Notes: generated by a model from the sequence alone, not told the origin. Shown: positions 33,651 through 42,508, counted from the stretch's first letter. The stretch: DNA of 64,000 bases from Aldehydirespirator sp965116195 (GCA_965116195.1 OZ220491.1:3381871-3445870), one strand, 5' to 3'. Numbers and translations are program-made.

Positions 33651-34901
33651 TGTCACGTTGATGAACGGGTACTCACAGACCCATGCCGGGGACATACCCA
33701 GGGGGTTTCCCCAGAAGTCCGCCCACTGAACCCTCAGTTCGGTTCCTGTTGCAGCAAGCTCAGTTGGCACCAGGCCGAAGCCGATCAGTTGCGATGTTGA
33801 CGGACTCCAGGTGACGCTGCTGGCCCGGCCCACCACGGCACCGTCAGCAGAAACATCCAGATGGTCCCAGCGCACACGTGGTGAAACGTCAGGAGCGCGT
33901 CCGGTCTCAAGGAACAGTTTGACAATGCTCTCCACAGCAAATCTCAGCCCGACGATTTTGCGGCGAGGACCGTTCAGGTGCTCGGCTGTCAGTGCTTTGC
34001 GGCCTATGAAGTCCGCTGGCTTGTCAAGGTTCACGCAATGCCCGATGCCCAGTTCGTGGGGCGTGACGAAGTCCTGCGGGTTGGGGACTGTGTCCGCACT
34101 CGGCGAGTCCGGCCCTGCGCTGGTGTAGTCGGCAGAGATCAGAATCAGTCCGGCCTCCACCCGGGCGATGTCGATGGCATATTCGCCCGCAGGCTGAATA
34201 CCGAAGGGCGTTCCGGCTTCGGCCACGGCTTCCCAGACCCGCTGGCCTTGCGATCGATCAGTCCACAGTTCATATCCGAGTTCGCCGGTGAAGCCTTGAC
34301 GTGCCACATTCACAGGTATTCCATCAATTGCTGCTGGCCGGAACCGTGAGAACCGGAGATCCGTCCAGCTTTGGCCGGTCACGAGCTCAAGAACTGCTCG
34401 TGACCTGGGGCCCTGGAGGGCGAGGATCCCGTGGTCGTCGGTTACGTCTTTGATCTCCACCTCGTGGTCACAGCAGTTTTGGCGAAAGAACGTCACGCAC
34501 CGGTCGCCTGAGAAGACAAAGCGCTCCGGTGCGAAACGGAACACGATGCCATCGGCGACCACCTTTCCGTCCTCGGTGCACCAGGGTGTGTACCACGCAC
34601 AGCCGACGCTCATGCGGGCGACGTTTCTGGGTATGAGGTGGTTCACGCAGGCCTCAGCGTCGGGGCCTCGCACCTCTGTCTTGGGGATCGGTGACATCTC
34701 GTTCATCGACACCGTTGAACGGATCGCCTGAAGTTCTTCAAATGGGTTGGTGTACACGTCGGGCACCACGTAGCCGCCCCAGCTGTACCACCATGGGGAG
34801 GCCGTTCTCGCTGCCGTGCTGCCGTGGAACGGTGTTGCTCGAAACGCCGCTCCAGGTGCTCTAGGTGTTGTGTCAAGGTCTCGTTCAGTCAGTTCAGTCA
34901 T
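33639..34901 (-). CDS. GcvT-like aminomethyltransferase-family protein
   Basis: 420 residues related to glycine-cleavage T-protein and folate-dependent demethylases such as DmdA and LigM. Domain 1: VSMNEMSPIPKTEVRGPDAE, PRNVARMSVGCAWYTPWCTE, then DHGILALQGPRSRAVLE. The folate-domain region has GFTGELGYELWTDRSQGQRV and AGEYAIDIARVEAGLI, and HELGIGHCVNLDKPADFIGR opens the C-terminal domain. Proteins of this family pass one-carbon units to tetrahydrofolate. It is convergent with the two oxygenases and divergent from the ABC importer, so a role in accepting a removed methyl/formaldehyde group is an inference from context. No other Gcv genes are present. Its stop lies in the 17-bp repeat array. 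Confidence 0.85.
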   Translation of the reverse strand: MTELTERDLDTTPRAPGAAFRATPFHGSTAARTASPWWYSWGGYVVPDVYTNPFEELQAIRSTVSMNEMSPIPKTEVRGPDAEACVNHLIPRNVARMSVGCAWYTPWCTEDGKVVADGIVFRFAPERFVFSGDRCVTFFRQNCCDHEVEIKDVTDDHGILALQGPRSRAVLELVTGQSWTDLRFSRFRPAAIDGIPVNVARQGFTGELGYELWTDRSQGQRVWEAVAEAGTPFGIQPAGEYAIDIARVEAGLILISADYTSAGPDSPSADTVPNPQDFVTPHELGIGHCVNLDKPADFIGRKALTAEHLNGPRRKIVGLRFAVESIVKLFLETGRAPDVSPRVRWDHLDVSADGAVVGRASSVTWSPSTSQLIGFGLVPTELAATGTELRVQWADFWGNPLGMSPAWVCEYPFINVTGRT

Positions 34902-34952
34902 CGGTTCACCTACGTGGCGGCAAGATAGGGTAACTCCACGGCCACTTCAACG

Positions 34953-35187
34953 TCATGTGATGTTGTGTCGGTCATGTGATGTTGTGTCGGTCATGTGATG
35001 TTGTGTCACTCTCGGATGACGGGGTGGTGGCTCAGTGTCAGATGGGTGTGCGGGTTCCTGCCGATGGTACGGGATGCGGGTCGGCTCGGTGACAGTTTGG
35101 TGGCCTTGTTTAAGATGGGTGTGTGGGTCCCTGCCAGTGGGTACGGGATGCTGGTTGGCTCGGTGACAGTTGGTGGCCTTGTGTCAG
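34953..35187. repeat. 19-bp triplicate and 73-bp duplication
   Basis: GTCATGTGATGTTGTGTCG occurs in tandem near 34953-35009 (three copies). Then GATGGGTGTGCGGGTTCCTG at 35041 recurs as GATGGGTGTGTGGGTCCCTG at 35114 (period 73, with several indels). The region 34902-35376 between the divergent GcvT-like and BMP genes holds no gene; the importer promoter is probably right of 35190. Confidence 0.75.
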
Positions 35188-35376
35188 ACGTGTGATTTCC
35201 CGGTCAGGTCTTCGGTCGCTTGTCGGGCTCGGCAGTCCAGGGTGTGCAGTGTCGGACTTGTGTGAAGCCCCGCATGGTTTCGCTTTGCTGGCTGGCCAGA
35301 TAAAGTCCCGCCCGACTTGAGTTCGACAGGAACATCGCGCTATCGTATTGGAAAATACACCCGGGAGGGGAGCAGT

Positions 35377-36720
35377 ATGAGACGACTCACATGGTTCTTG
35401 GCCTTGCTGGCTACATGCGCATTGATCGCCAGCGCGTGCGGAGACGATGACGACAGTTCGTCGGCACCCGCTGAAGCTGTCACGGACTCTGCGCCGGATG
35501 ACGCTGCCGGTATGGAAGACCCGCCCATGTCCGACGATGTTATGGACTCCACGCCGGCGGATGGCAATGGCGACACCGGGATGGAGGACCCGGCTCCCGA
35601 CGATGGCGCTGGGATGGAGGATTCTGCGTCGGCGGATGGCGATGACGATGCCGGAACGGCGGATTCTGCGCCGGTGGATGGCGATGACGATGACGGGATG
35701 GAGGACTCGACCCCTGTAGACGGCAGTGGGTTCTCGGTGGCCTTCGTTTTTGACGGTTTTGTTGATGACGGTGGATGGAACAGCACCCACAGTCGCGCTG
35801 TTGAGCAGGTGCGCGAGGAGTTTCCAGCACTTGATGTGCAGATCGTCGAGGAGGTGGCTCCAGGCCCGGGCGCGACAAACGCAGTTGAAGACCTCGCTGC
35901 CGCGGGAGTGGACATGGTCATAGCCACGGGCTTTTACCAGCCGGATGTTGAGCCGGTCGCTGCCGAGTATCTCGACACGATCTTCTTGACCTGGGCTGGC
36001 TGGACCACCACCGACAACATGGGCCATTATGACGCAGCTACCGAGGACGGACGGTACCTGGATGGGCTGATCGCGGGGAGCATCACTGAGAGTGGCATAA
36101 TCGGCTACCCGGCCGGGTTCCCGATTGAGGAGGTCAACCGGGCACTCAACGCTTTCACCATCGGTGTGCGTGAGGTCAACCCCGAAGCCGTGGTGCAGGT
36201 CGTTTACATCAACAGCTGGTACGACCCACCGGTGGAACAGCAGGCGGCTGAGGCCCTTGCCAACGCCGGTGCCGATGTGCTGGCTCACGAGTTGAACTCT
36301 CCAGCTGTGGCATCCGTGGCCGAGAACCGAGGTCTCAATGTGATCGGCTACACGTCTGACCGTTCCGACGCAGCTCCGAACGCCTGGTTGTCTTCGTTCT
36401 CGTTTGAATGGGGTGGCTATTACACAGACCAGATACGGGCGATGATCGAAGGCACCTGGGAGCCGGCACTGACCTATGGCGGGCTCGCCGACCGCATGAT
36501 CGGCAACGGCCCGTACGGGCCGGATGTGACCGATGAGATACTCGCCTTGGTTGACCAACGTCGCCAAGAGATCATTGACGGCACCTTCGACTACTTTGTC
36601 GGCCCACTGATCGACAACGAGGGCACCGAACGCGTGGCAGCAGGTGGGACGATTCCGTGGGAGGAACGCACAACTTGTTGCCTGTGGCTCATTGAAGGCA
36701 TTGAAGGCTCTATCGGCTGA
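35377..36720 (+). CDS. BMP-family substrate-binding lipoprotein of an ABC importer
   Basis: Extracytoplasmic binding protein of the Med/BmpA/PnrA class, which mostly binds purine nucleosides. From ATG 35377, preceded by GGAGGGGAG, it has 447 residues. The signal peptide ends in a lipobox (LIASAC). About 95 residues of acidic Asp/Gly/Met/Pro repeats follow, including DGDDDAGTADSAPVDGDDDD, encoded by in-frame GGCGATGACGATG-type repeats. The binding domain begins FSVAFVFDGFVDDGGWNSTH, has DMVIATGFYQPD (two-lobe hinge) and AGSITESGIIGYPAGFPIEE. Followed by ATPase and two permeases in order, the NupABC-like layout. Its stop sequence is repeated three times downstream. Confidence 0.92.
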   Translation: MRRLTWFLALLATCALIASACGDDDDSSSAPAEAVTDSAPDDAAGMEDPPMSDDVMDSTPADGNGDTGMEDPAPDDGAGMEDSASADGDDDAGTADSAPVDGDDDDGMEDSTPVDGSGFSVAFVFDGFVDDGGWNSTHSRAVEQVREEFPALDVQIVEEVAPGPGATNAVEDLAAAGVDMVIATGFYQPDVEPVAAEYLDTIFLTWAGWTTTDNMGHYDAATEDGRYLDGLIAGSITESGIIGYPAGFPIEEVNRALNAFTIGVREVNPEAVVQVVYINSWYDPPVEQQAAEALANAGADVLAHELNSPAVASVAENRGLNVIGYTSDRSDAAPNAWLSSFSFEWGGYYTDQIRAMIEGTWEPALTYGGLADRMIGNGPYGPDVTDEILALVDQRRQEIIDGTFDYFVGPLIDNEGTERVAAGGTIPWEERTTCCLWLIEGIEGSIG

Positions 36721-36773
36721 TATCCGGCTCGTCCGGCTGATATCCGGCTCGTCCCGTTGATCCGGCTCGTCCC
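36715..36773. repeat. 20-bp tandem repeat over the BMP gene stop
   Basis: CGGCTGATATCCGGCTCGTC occurs at 36715 (its TGA is the gene stop, 36718-36720) and 36734, with a shorter copy near 36755. Farther on, GAGTGTGGCTGGCAAACG/GAGTGTGGCGAGCAAGCG repeats at about 36902-36950 before the next gene. Confidence 0.85.
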
Positions 36774-36966
36774 GACGGTGCAGGACTCCAGGGAGTGGGA
36801 TCTCGAATAGTTCCCTCTTCGGGGTTCGGATCGGTTGGGGGTCGTGATTGATGGAGACCGCTGACGCTGCGATCCTTGAGGGCATGCCCACATTCAACAG
36901 GGCGAGTGTGGCTGGCAAACGTTCGAGTGTGGCGAGCAAGCGGGTGAATGCGGCAAGGTCGTGGTG

Positions 36967-38526
36967 ATGGCAGCCACAGGCGAGAAGATCCTTGAGGTAC
37001 GTGACCTGACAAAGTCGTTCTACGGGGTTGCTGCCAATGACGGTGTCAGCTTCGACCTTCGCCTGGGCGAGGTGCATGGACTGTTGGGCGAGAATGGAGC
37101 AGGAAAGTCAACGCTGTGTTCGGTTCTTGCCGGTCTGTACCGGCCCGACTCGGGCGAGTTGCACATTGATGGGCAGAAGGTCGTATTGCGCTCGCCGCAC
37201 GAGGCATCTGCGCATGGTATCGGGATGGTTTACCAGCACTTCCGATTGGTGCCCTCGCTGACAGTTGCCGAGAACCTGATTCTGGGACTTGAAGGCCAGG
37301 GTATACGACTTTCGCTGCGAGCAGTGCAGAACCGGGTGGCCGGTATTGCTGAGGAGTACGGCCTGAGTGTTGACCCGAGTTCTTATGTGTGGCAACTTTC
37401 GGTGGGTGAACAGCAGCGGGTCGAGATCCTCAAACAACTGTTCCGTGGTGCCCGGATATTGATCCTTGACGAGCCCACTGCGGTGTTGGCACCCCAGGAG
37501 TGTGACACGCTCTTTGATGTGGTGCGTCACATGGCCACCCAGCAACACTCGGTGGTGCTGGTATCGCACAAGATGGAGGAGATTCTGGGTCACACCGACC
37601 AGGTGACGGTGCTGCGCCACGGTCGCAATGCGGGCACGGTACCCACTGCGGGCGCTACCGCTGCCCAACTCGCAGCAATGATGATCGGGGCTGAGCATCT
37701 GCCCGAGGTCAATCAGAAGGTGCCGCAGCGCTTTGATGATGCTGAGACGTTATTGACGATTTCTGACCTCGAAGTTGCCGGTGACCGCGGGCCGCCTGCG
37801 GTCTCTGGTGCCAGTCTGGAGGTGCGCCGCGGTCAGATTGTGGGAGTCGCGGGTGTGGCTGGCAACGGTCAGCGCGAGCTACAGGAAGCAGTTGCCGGTC
37901 TGCGCCCGATCCGGAGCGGCTCGGTGGTTCTGGGTGGCCGTGACATCACCTCAAGGAGCCCGCGACGGCGAGCCGAGGCCGGCTTGGCCTATGTGCCCGA
38001 AGACCGACTCGGCACCGGTCTGGCCAGGGGCTTGACCCTCGAGGAGAACCTGGTGTTGAAGAGCTACCGGAAGGCACCACACAGCCGGTGGGGGGTGCTG
38101 TCGTCGCGCTCCGTAGCTGCCACAGCCGGGGCACTTGTGGAGCGTTTTGATGTGCGTGGGGCACGCAGCGGCATGGCGGTGAGTCTCATGTCAGGCGGGA
38201 ATCTGCAAAAGGCCATCCTGGCACGGGAACTGACCCGGCCACATGATGTGCTGTTGGCTGCGTCGCCTACCAGAGGCCTTGACCTGGCTGCCACTGCCGC
38301 GGTGCGTGACCACATTCGTGCCGAGGCCTCCTGTGGCCGGGGGGTGCTGTTGTTCTCGGAGGACTTGGCCGAGATCACCGAGTTGTCGGACTTGATACTT
38401 GTGATGTCGGTGGGTCGTGTCGTTGGCTCCTACACACCCGCAACACTTGATATTGAAGAACTCGGATTGTTGATGACAGGTGCCCGTAGCCAAGAGTCGA
38501 ACTCAATTCGAAGTGCTGTTCAGTGA
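36967..38526 (+). CDS. nucleoside-type ABC transporter ATPase, two nucleotide-binding domains
   Basis: 519 residues, fused double ATPase like NupA/RbsA. NBD1: Walker A GLLGENGAGKSTL, Q loop YQHFRLVPSL, signature LSVGEQQRVEILKQL, Walker B ILILDEPTAVL. NBD2: Walker A is altered to GVAGVAGNGQRELQE, common in the second domain of this family, signature LMSGGNLQKAILAREL, and Walker B VLLAASPTRGLDL where the catalytic Glu is replaced, again typical. ATG 36967 is preceded by an alternative GTG at 36961. Drives uptake for the BMP lipoprotein and the two permeases. Its 3' end is echoed downstream. Confidence 0.93.
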   Translation: MAATGEKILEVRDLTKSFYGVAANDGVSFDLRLGEVHGLLGENGAGKSTLCSVLAGLYRPDSGELHIDGQKVVLRSPHEASAHGIGMVYQHFRLVPSLTVAENLILGLEGQGIRLSLRAVQNRVAGIAEEYGLSVDPSSYVWQLSVGEQQRVEILKQLFRGARILILDEPTAVLAPQECDTLFDVVRHMATQQHSVVLVSHKMEEILGHTDQVTVLRHGRNAGTVPTAGATAAQLAAMMIGAEHLPEVNQKVPQRFDDAETLLTISDLEVAGDRGPPAVSGASLEVRRGQIVGVAGVAGNGQRELQEAVAGLRPIRSGSVVLGGRDITSRSPRRRAEAGLAYVPEDRLGTGLARGLTLEENLVLKSYRKAPHSRWGVLSSRSVAATAGALVERFDVRGARSGMAVSLMSGGNLQKAILARELTRPHDVLLAASPTRGLDLAATAAVRDHIRAEASCGRGVLLFSEDLAEITELSDLILVMSVGRVVGSYTPATLDIEELGLLMTGARSQESNSIRSAVQ

Positions 38527-38665
38527 CTGGAGGTGCTGTTCAGTGCGATGTTTGTAGCTGTTTGGAGTGCTGTTTTGGTGGCGCATGCGGTGGTTGGTTT
38601 GAGTGCTGTTGGGGCGCGTGCGGTGGTTGGCTTGAGTGCTGTTGGGGCGCGTGCGGTGGTTGGGA
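38512..38665. repeat. repeats derived from the ATPase gene end, plus 33-bp units
   Basis: AGTGCTGTTCAGTGACTGG (38512, contains the TGA at 38524-38526) recurs as AGGTGCTGTTCAGTGCGATG at 38531. The core GAGTGCTGTT then recurs in 33-bp units with GGGGCGCGTGCGGTGGTTGG up to about 38665, before the permease gene. Confidence 0.8.
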
Positions 38666-38711
38666 GTGATGTCTCCGTGGTGTGTGTAGTAGCCGTTGGG
38701 GGAGACACTTG

Positions 38712-39812
38712 ATGGGCTTGCGAGTGTCGGTTGAGCCGCGGGCCAAGCCGGCTTTGTTGGTGAGGCTTGGTGTTCCGGTTGCTTCGGTGGCCGCGGCGGG
38801 GTTGCTCGGCGCAGTGGTCATCGCCGTCTCGGGTTCCGATCCTGTTGATGCGTATCGGACGATGCTCAACTCCAGTCTCAACGGTTGGCGTCCGCTGACT
38901 CGCACTTTGACACTTGCCACACCATTGATACTCACGGGTCTTGCAGCAGCTGTGGCTTTCCGCATGAAGGTCTGGAACATCGGTGCTGAGGGCCAGCTTT
39001 ACATGGGCGCGATTGCGGCCAGCGGTCTGGCTGTGGCTTTGCCTTCAGGGACACCGAAGCTGCTGGCCCTGATGGTGATCTTGGTGGCGGGCTGTTTGGC
39101 GGGCGCGCTGTGGGCCGGACTCGCGGCTTTGCCCAGGGCATATTTTGACACCAACGAGGTGATCACCACCCTGATGTTGAACTTCGTGGCTCTCTACTTC
39201 ATGAACTATCTGATATTCGGCTCGGTGAGTTTCTGGCGTGACCGGGATGCCACGTTCCCCCAGGGCAAGCTCATTGGTGACATGGCGGAGTTACCGATTA
39301 TCTCCAATCGGCTCCACTACGGGTTGGTGATCGCTGTGGCCGCTGCTCTGGTGTTGTGGTGGGGTTTGCGAGGCACGACATGGGGTTTCGAGTTGCGGAC
39401 GATTGGTGATTCCCCGGCGGCTTCACGTTACGCAGGCATGAACGTGGCCGTCAAGATACTGTCGGTGCTGGCCCTGTCGGGCGCTCTTGCTGGATTGGCA
39501 GGCGCGATCGAGGTGACCGGCGTGCTCAAGACCCTGGCTCCTCGCGCCTTGGCCACGGAACTGGGCTTCACGGGTATCGTGGTTGCTGCCGTAGCTCGGC
39601 TCAGCCCGCTGGGTGTTGTTCCGGTGGCTGTGCTGTTGGGTGCGGTGGCGGCTTCCGGCACGACGTTGCAAACGGTTGGTGTTGAAGCCGAGATCGTCTT
39701 CTTGCTTCAGGGTCTGATTTTCCTGTTGGTGGCCTCCGGAGAGTTCTTGTTGCACAACCGTCTGATTGTCACTTCCACCGTCGCTACCCAAACGGTGACA
39801 GCCGATGAATGA
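38712..39812 (+). CDS. nucleoside-type ABC transporter permease
   Basis: 366 residues, first of two BPD_transp_2-type permeases, NupB/YufP-like, with about nine or ten helices. Hydrophobic helices start at VASVAAAGLLGAVVIAVSG; PLTRTLTLATPLILTGLAAA, then FRMKVWNIGAEGQLYMGAIA, the family signature with a conserved GAEGQ; YFDTNEVITTLMLNFVALYF; and GDSPAASRYAGMNVAVKILS, the cytoplasmic loop contacting the ATPase. ATG 38712 is preceded by GGGGGAG; the extension to 38682 is not conserved. The next permease overlaps it by 8 bp. Confidence 0.93.
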   Translation: MGLRVSVEPRAKPALLVRLGVPVASVAAAGLLGAVVIAVSGSDPVDAYRTMLNSSLNGWRPLTRTLTLATPLILTGLAAAVAFRMKVWNIGAEGQLYMGAIAASGLAVALPSGTPKLLALMVILVAGCLAGALWAGLAALPRAYFDTNEVITTLMLNFVALYFMNYLIFGSVSFWRDRDATFPQGKLIGDMAELPIISNRLHYGLVIAVAAALVLWWGLRGTTWGFELRTIGDSPAASRYAGMNVAVKILSVLALSGALAGLAGAIEVTGVLKTLAPRALATELGFTGIVVAAVARLSPLGVVPVAVLLGAVAASGTTLQTVGVEAEIVFLLQGLIFLLVASGEFLLHNRLIVTSTVATQTVTADE

Positions 39813-40752
39813 CTCGGTCTTGGTACTGTCCGTTGTGAGCGCCATCGTGGCCGGTACGCCAATCCTATTTGCCACTCTGGGTGAGATCTTCACCGAGCGT
39901 TCCGGGGTGATGAACCTGGGCGTGGAGGGGATGATGCTGCTCGGTGGCGTGACCGGTTTCTGGGCAGGAGTCCACACCGGCAATCTCTGGTTGGCTTTGC
40001 TGGCCGGTGGGTTGGCCGGTGTGATGCTCAGCGGTATCCATGCTCTGCTTGCCATTTCGTTGCGTGTGAATCAGATCGTGTCAGGTTTGGCGTTGGTGAT
40101 TGTGGGCAACGGGCTTTCCGCTTTCTGGGGAAGTAGTGGCGATGCTCCGCTGATCCAGAGTTTCAACGGAGTAAGCGTTGATCCGGTCCTGCCCGTGGCG
40201 TTGCGCGATCTGCCTGCTGTGGGGCCGATCTTGTTCGGTCATGATCCGGTGGTTTATATCTCGTGGTTGATTGTGGCCGCAGCCAGTTACTTCCTGTATC
40301 GCACCACTCCCGGGTTGTCGCTGCGGGCAGTGGGTGAGGATCCCGCCGCTGCTGATGCGGCCGGGCTCTCGGTTGTGGGTATCCGCTACGTCTTCACGGC
40401 TGTCGGAGGTTTTGGTTCAGGTGTTGGTGGGGCTTACCTGGCCCTGGTTGTGTTGGGTACCTGGCAGACCGGTATGACTGCGGGTGCGGGGTGGATAGCG
40501 GTCGCCTTGGTGATACTCGCGGGTTGGCGACCATGGTTGGCGCTGGCGGCTTCCTACCTGTTCGGCGCGTTGCGTACTCTCGGCTTCACCCTGCAGATTG
40601 CCGGGGTTGAAGTCCCCTCCGACTTCTTGAACATGATTCCTTTTGTGGTCACGTTCCTCGTGGTGATTGTTGTGTCGGTCAACCCCGAACGCGCCCGCCG
40701 TGTCGGCGCACCAGCCAGCCTGGGCATCCCCTATTCACGCGAAGCCAGATAA
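39805..40752 (+). CDS. nucleoside-type ABC transporter permease
   Basis: 315 residues, the second permease, NupC/YufQ-like. It has TPILFATLGEIFTERSGVMN, the LGVEGMMLLGG signature, RVNQIVSGLALVIVGNGLSA, and the loop GEDPAAADAAGLSVVGIRYV. Eight or nine helices. Its ATG lies inside the end of the upstream permease gene, so translation is coupled. It is the last gene of lipoprotein-ATPase-permease-permease; the less GC-rich insert begins directly after it. Confidence 0.93.
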   Translation: MNDSVLVLSVVSAIVAGTPILFATLGEIFTERSGVMNLGVEGMMLLGGVTGFWAGVHTGNLWLALLAGGLAGVMLSGIHALLAISLRVNQIVSGLALVIVGNGLSAFWGSSGDAPLIQSFNGVSVDPVLPVALRDLPAVGPILFGHDPVVYISWLIVAAASYFLYRTTPGLSLRAVGEDPAAADAAGLSVVGIRYVFTAVGGFGSGVGGAYLALVVLGTWQTGMTAGAGWIAVALVILAGWRPWLALAASYLFGALRTLGFTLQIAGVEVPSDFLNMIPFVVTFLVVIVVSVNPERARRVGAPASLGIPYSREAR

Positions 40753-40980
40753 TCACCCCGCAATCCACCCAAGCAAGCCATGAAAGAGGGACGAGGCTCC
40801 ACGCCCATTCACATAAACGAGGCGCTCCTGTTCGACTGATCGTTCGATTGCTATGGTGGCTGCATGTTTGGCGTGGCTGGTTTGCATGAGCACGACATCC
40901 GAATTTCGTGCTAAATTCTGCAATTCAGGATTGTTCACTTCCGGGTTTGCTGCTGCTGTCAAGCGGTGGGGGTCAGCCAC
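40753..40980 (-). CDS. small DUF2325-like ORF
   Basis: 75 residues, GTG start, 12 bp after the end of the DGQHR C-terminal fragment. The stretch NSDVVLMQTSHAKHAATIAI and LVYVNGRGASSLFHGLL resembles the DUF2325 pattern of a hydrophobic strand, a conserved His and a C-terminal Gly-Ser-Ser-Leu loop. It may be an intact small protein or the remnant of a larger one. Its stop abuts the permease stop. Function unknown. Judged by eye from a short match only. Confidence 0.35.
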   Translation of the reverse strand: MADPHRLTAAANPEVNNPELQNLARNSDVVLMQTSHAKHAATIAIERSVEQERLVYVNGRGASSLFHGLLGWIAG

Positions 40981-40992
40981 AGCTAGCCATAG

Positions 40993-41214
40993 TTAGGCGA
41001 TCTCGTCCGTGCCTACCAGAAGTTGCACATCATAATCCCACTTTTCATCTCGTATCATGTTTCTTCGGATTGTTTTGAGTGCTTCTACCACTATCTGCCT
41101 GCCGGTGGATGTATCCAGACTTCTAGCCGTCCAATCCCGTTGCCAGAATTCGGGAGTCAGGTAACTCAGAATGTTCTTATCGATTTCGGTACGCGTGGAG
41201 TCGGGGTCGGCCAA
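40993..41214 (-). pseudogene. C-terminal part of the DGQHR protein in a shifted frame
   Basis: 73 residues from TTG 41214, containing LSYLTPEFWQRDWTARSLDT and TGRQIVVEALKTIRRNM. It continues the preceding ORF naturally: adding one base in the CCCC run near 41204-41207 would join ...GDINWPTP to DSTRTEIDKNIL in one frame. FW..DW and the following helix look like the C-terminal part of a DGQHR-family protein. So this is either the broken half of a pseudogene, a sequencing or assembly error, or a frameshift product. Confidence 0.55.
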
Positions 41215-42104
41215 TTGATGTCGCCGCGATCAGACAATGGTACAAGATCGTCAATCACGAAGGTGGTCATCGCTACCACTCCTACCTTCTGAAGCAGTTT
41301 AGATTCTGGTATCCACAGCTTCGCCCATCGTTCCTTCACGGCGGTCCACAGTGTGAAAAAGAACTCAAGGAGCGAATCGTCGTTGGCGAGTTCGGGAAGG
41401 TTCTTGCGTTGGATAACAGCGATTGCATGTTCAATTGACGCTGGCAAGACCAGACAGGTTCGATCTGAGTTGACTTCGGTCGACTCGGTCGGCCAGATAA
41501 CTGATTTGTGAAAAGGCGAGTCAGGTGAACTATCCACCACTCCTACGAAAGTATGTCGACCTAGAACCATGCGCGCTGTCTTTAGGCGATCTGCAAGAGG
41601 ACCTTCTTGATAATGCAGTGCCAGTAGTTGCACATGATCGGTCGGCATCTTTGATGCCTTGCTGTTTATGACCAAGAACTGAAAGGCGATTTCTTCATCA
41701 CTGGCATTTATCAGCGCAACTACATTGAGTGGCAAGGTGGGATCGTGCTGTCCGGTCCCGTACAGTCGATGCTGACCGTCAATGACAAGGCCTGGCGGGG
41801 TTTCACTGTTACGGGGGATGACTATCCTGCTACACTCCCCAAGCGGTGCATTTGCGATGTCAGGTAGTGTCAATGCGACTACGATCGCTGTCGGGATCAT
41901 GTTGCGCTCATCTTGTGCGAGGAATCGATGGATTGCCCGAACTTTGGATTCGTTACGTAGTCTCTGGAAGCCACTCCCCTTTGATTTCAGTCTCTCAACC
42001 TGAGCCCACTCTTCGATCTCACCCGCAGGGGCAACGAAAGAAGCCATCAGCGGACTAGCATCCATGCGTTGGCGACTGAATACTGCTGGGTACTCGTAGG
42101 TCAC
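41166..42104 (-). CDS. DGQHR-domain protein, probably frameshifted near its C-terminus
   Basis: 312 residues. The motif PPGLVIDGQHRLYGTGQHD at about residues 103-121 is the DGQHR signature found in DndB-like proteins of DNA phosphorothioation and other DNA-modification or defence loci. Other visible stretches: RNESKVRAIHRFLAQDERNM before it and EIAFQFLVINSKASKMP after it (an INSKASK loop shared with the family). The ORF ends early (NWPTPTPRVPKSIRTF) because of a frame change; the following ORF holds the missing C-terminus. GTG start overlaps the upstream HNH-like ORF by 4 bp. Base composition is visibly less GC-rich than the neighbours, suggesting transfer. Confidence 0.7.
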   Translation of the reverse strand: MTYEYPAVFSRQRMDASPLMASFVAPAGEIEEWAQVERLKSKGSGFQRLRNESKVRAIHRFLAQDERNMIPTAIVVALTLPDIANAPLGECSRIVIPRNSETPPGLVIDGQHRLYGTGQHDPTLPLNVVALINASDEEIAFQFLVINSKASKMPTDHVQLLALHYQEGPLADRLKTARMVLGRHTFVGVVDSSPDSPFHKSVIWPTESTEVNSDRTCLVLPASIEHAIAVIQRKNLPELANDDSLLEFFFTLWTAVKERWAKLWIPESKLLQKVGVVAMTTFVIDDLVPLSDRGDINWPTPTPRVPKSIRTF

Positions 42105-42508
42105 TTGTTACTCCCATCTCTTCTTTCATTAAACTGCAGATTGAACACGTCAACTGCAATCCGGGTGTCTAACACAAGGGGAAGACCGGGTCGTCCCAAT
42201 CTGATATAAGCCTCCCGAAGGCTTATGCATGTACTCCCTGCCAGTTGTTTGGCGGTCCGAGCCTGCACAGCGTATCGTAACACTCTTGGCGTTTCGCTGA
42301 GATTCTGAGTATCAAAACCGGCAACGAGAGACTGGATCGGATACATAGCCCAAGAAGGCTCGCTCGCCTTTTCCTTGTTGCATGCCCGGCACGCTACGAG
42401 GAGGTAACGGGCAAGGAGGTAGTGGGCCAGGTGCTGGCCGTCTGTCTCATAGGGGTGTGTGTAGGTTGACACGTGGCCGATCCTACTCGTCACGAACAGA
42501 GTATCCAA
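42101..42508 (-). CDS. HNH-like small protein
   Basis: 135 residues, upstream of and overlapping the DGQHR gene by 4 bp. HLAHYLLARYLLVACRACNK followed by EKAS resembles the second half of an HNH endonuclease (Cys-x-x-Cys-Asn-x-x-Lys); an N-terminal His or Asp pair and the usual Cys-x-x-Cys zinc site earlier are not evident, so it may be truncated at the start or degenerate. The rest is a helical region ending RLGRPGLPLVLDTRIAVDVF. Overlap with DGQHR suggests that the two act together, as in modification or restriction modules. Confidence 0.5.
   Translation of the reverse strand: MDTLFVTSRIGHVSTYTHPYETDGQHLAHYLLARYLLVACRACNKEKASEPSWAMYPIQSLVAGFDTQNLSETPRVLRYAVQARTAKQLAGSTCISLREAYIRLGRPGLPLVLDTRIAVDVFNLQFNERRDGSNK

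Noticed and set aside
35110..37077. 655-codon antisense ORF
   Set aside because: It lies opposite the BMP lipoprotein gene and runs across two intergenic repeats. Its translation has no recognisable domain, while the plus strand has a lipobox, ribosome binding site and family motifs.
41190..41214. Programmed ribosomal frameshift in the DGQHR gene
   Set aside because: There is a CCCC run but no clear slippery heptamer, downstream structure or internal Shine-Dalgarno that I can identify; a lost base or assembly error is simpler.
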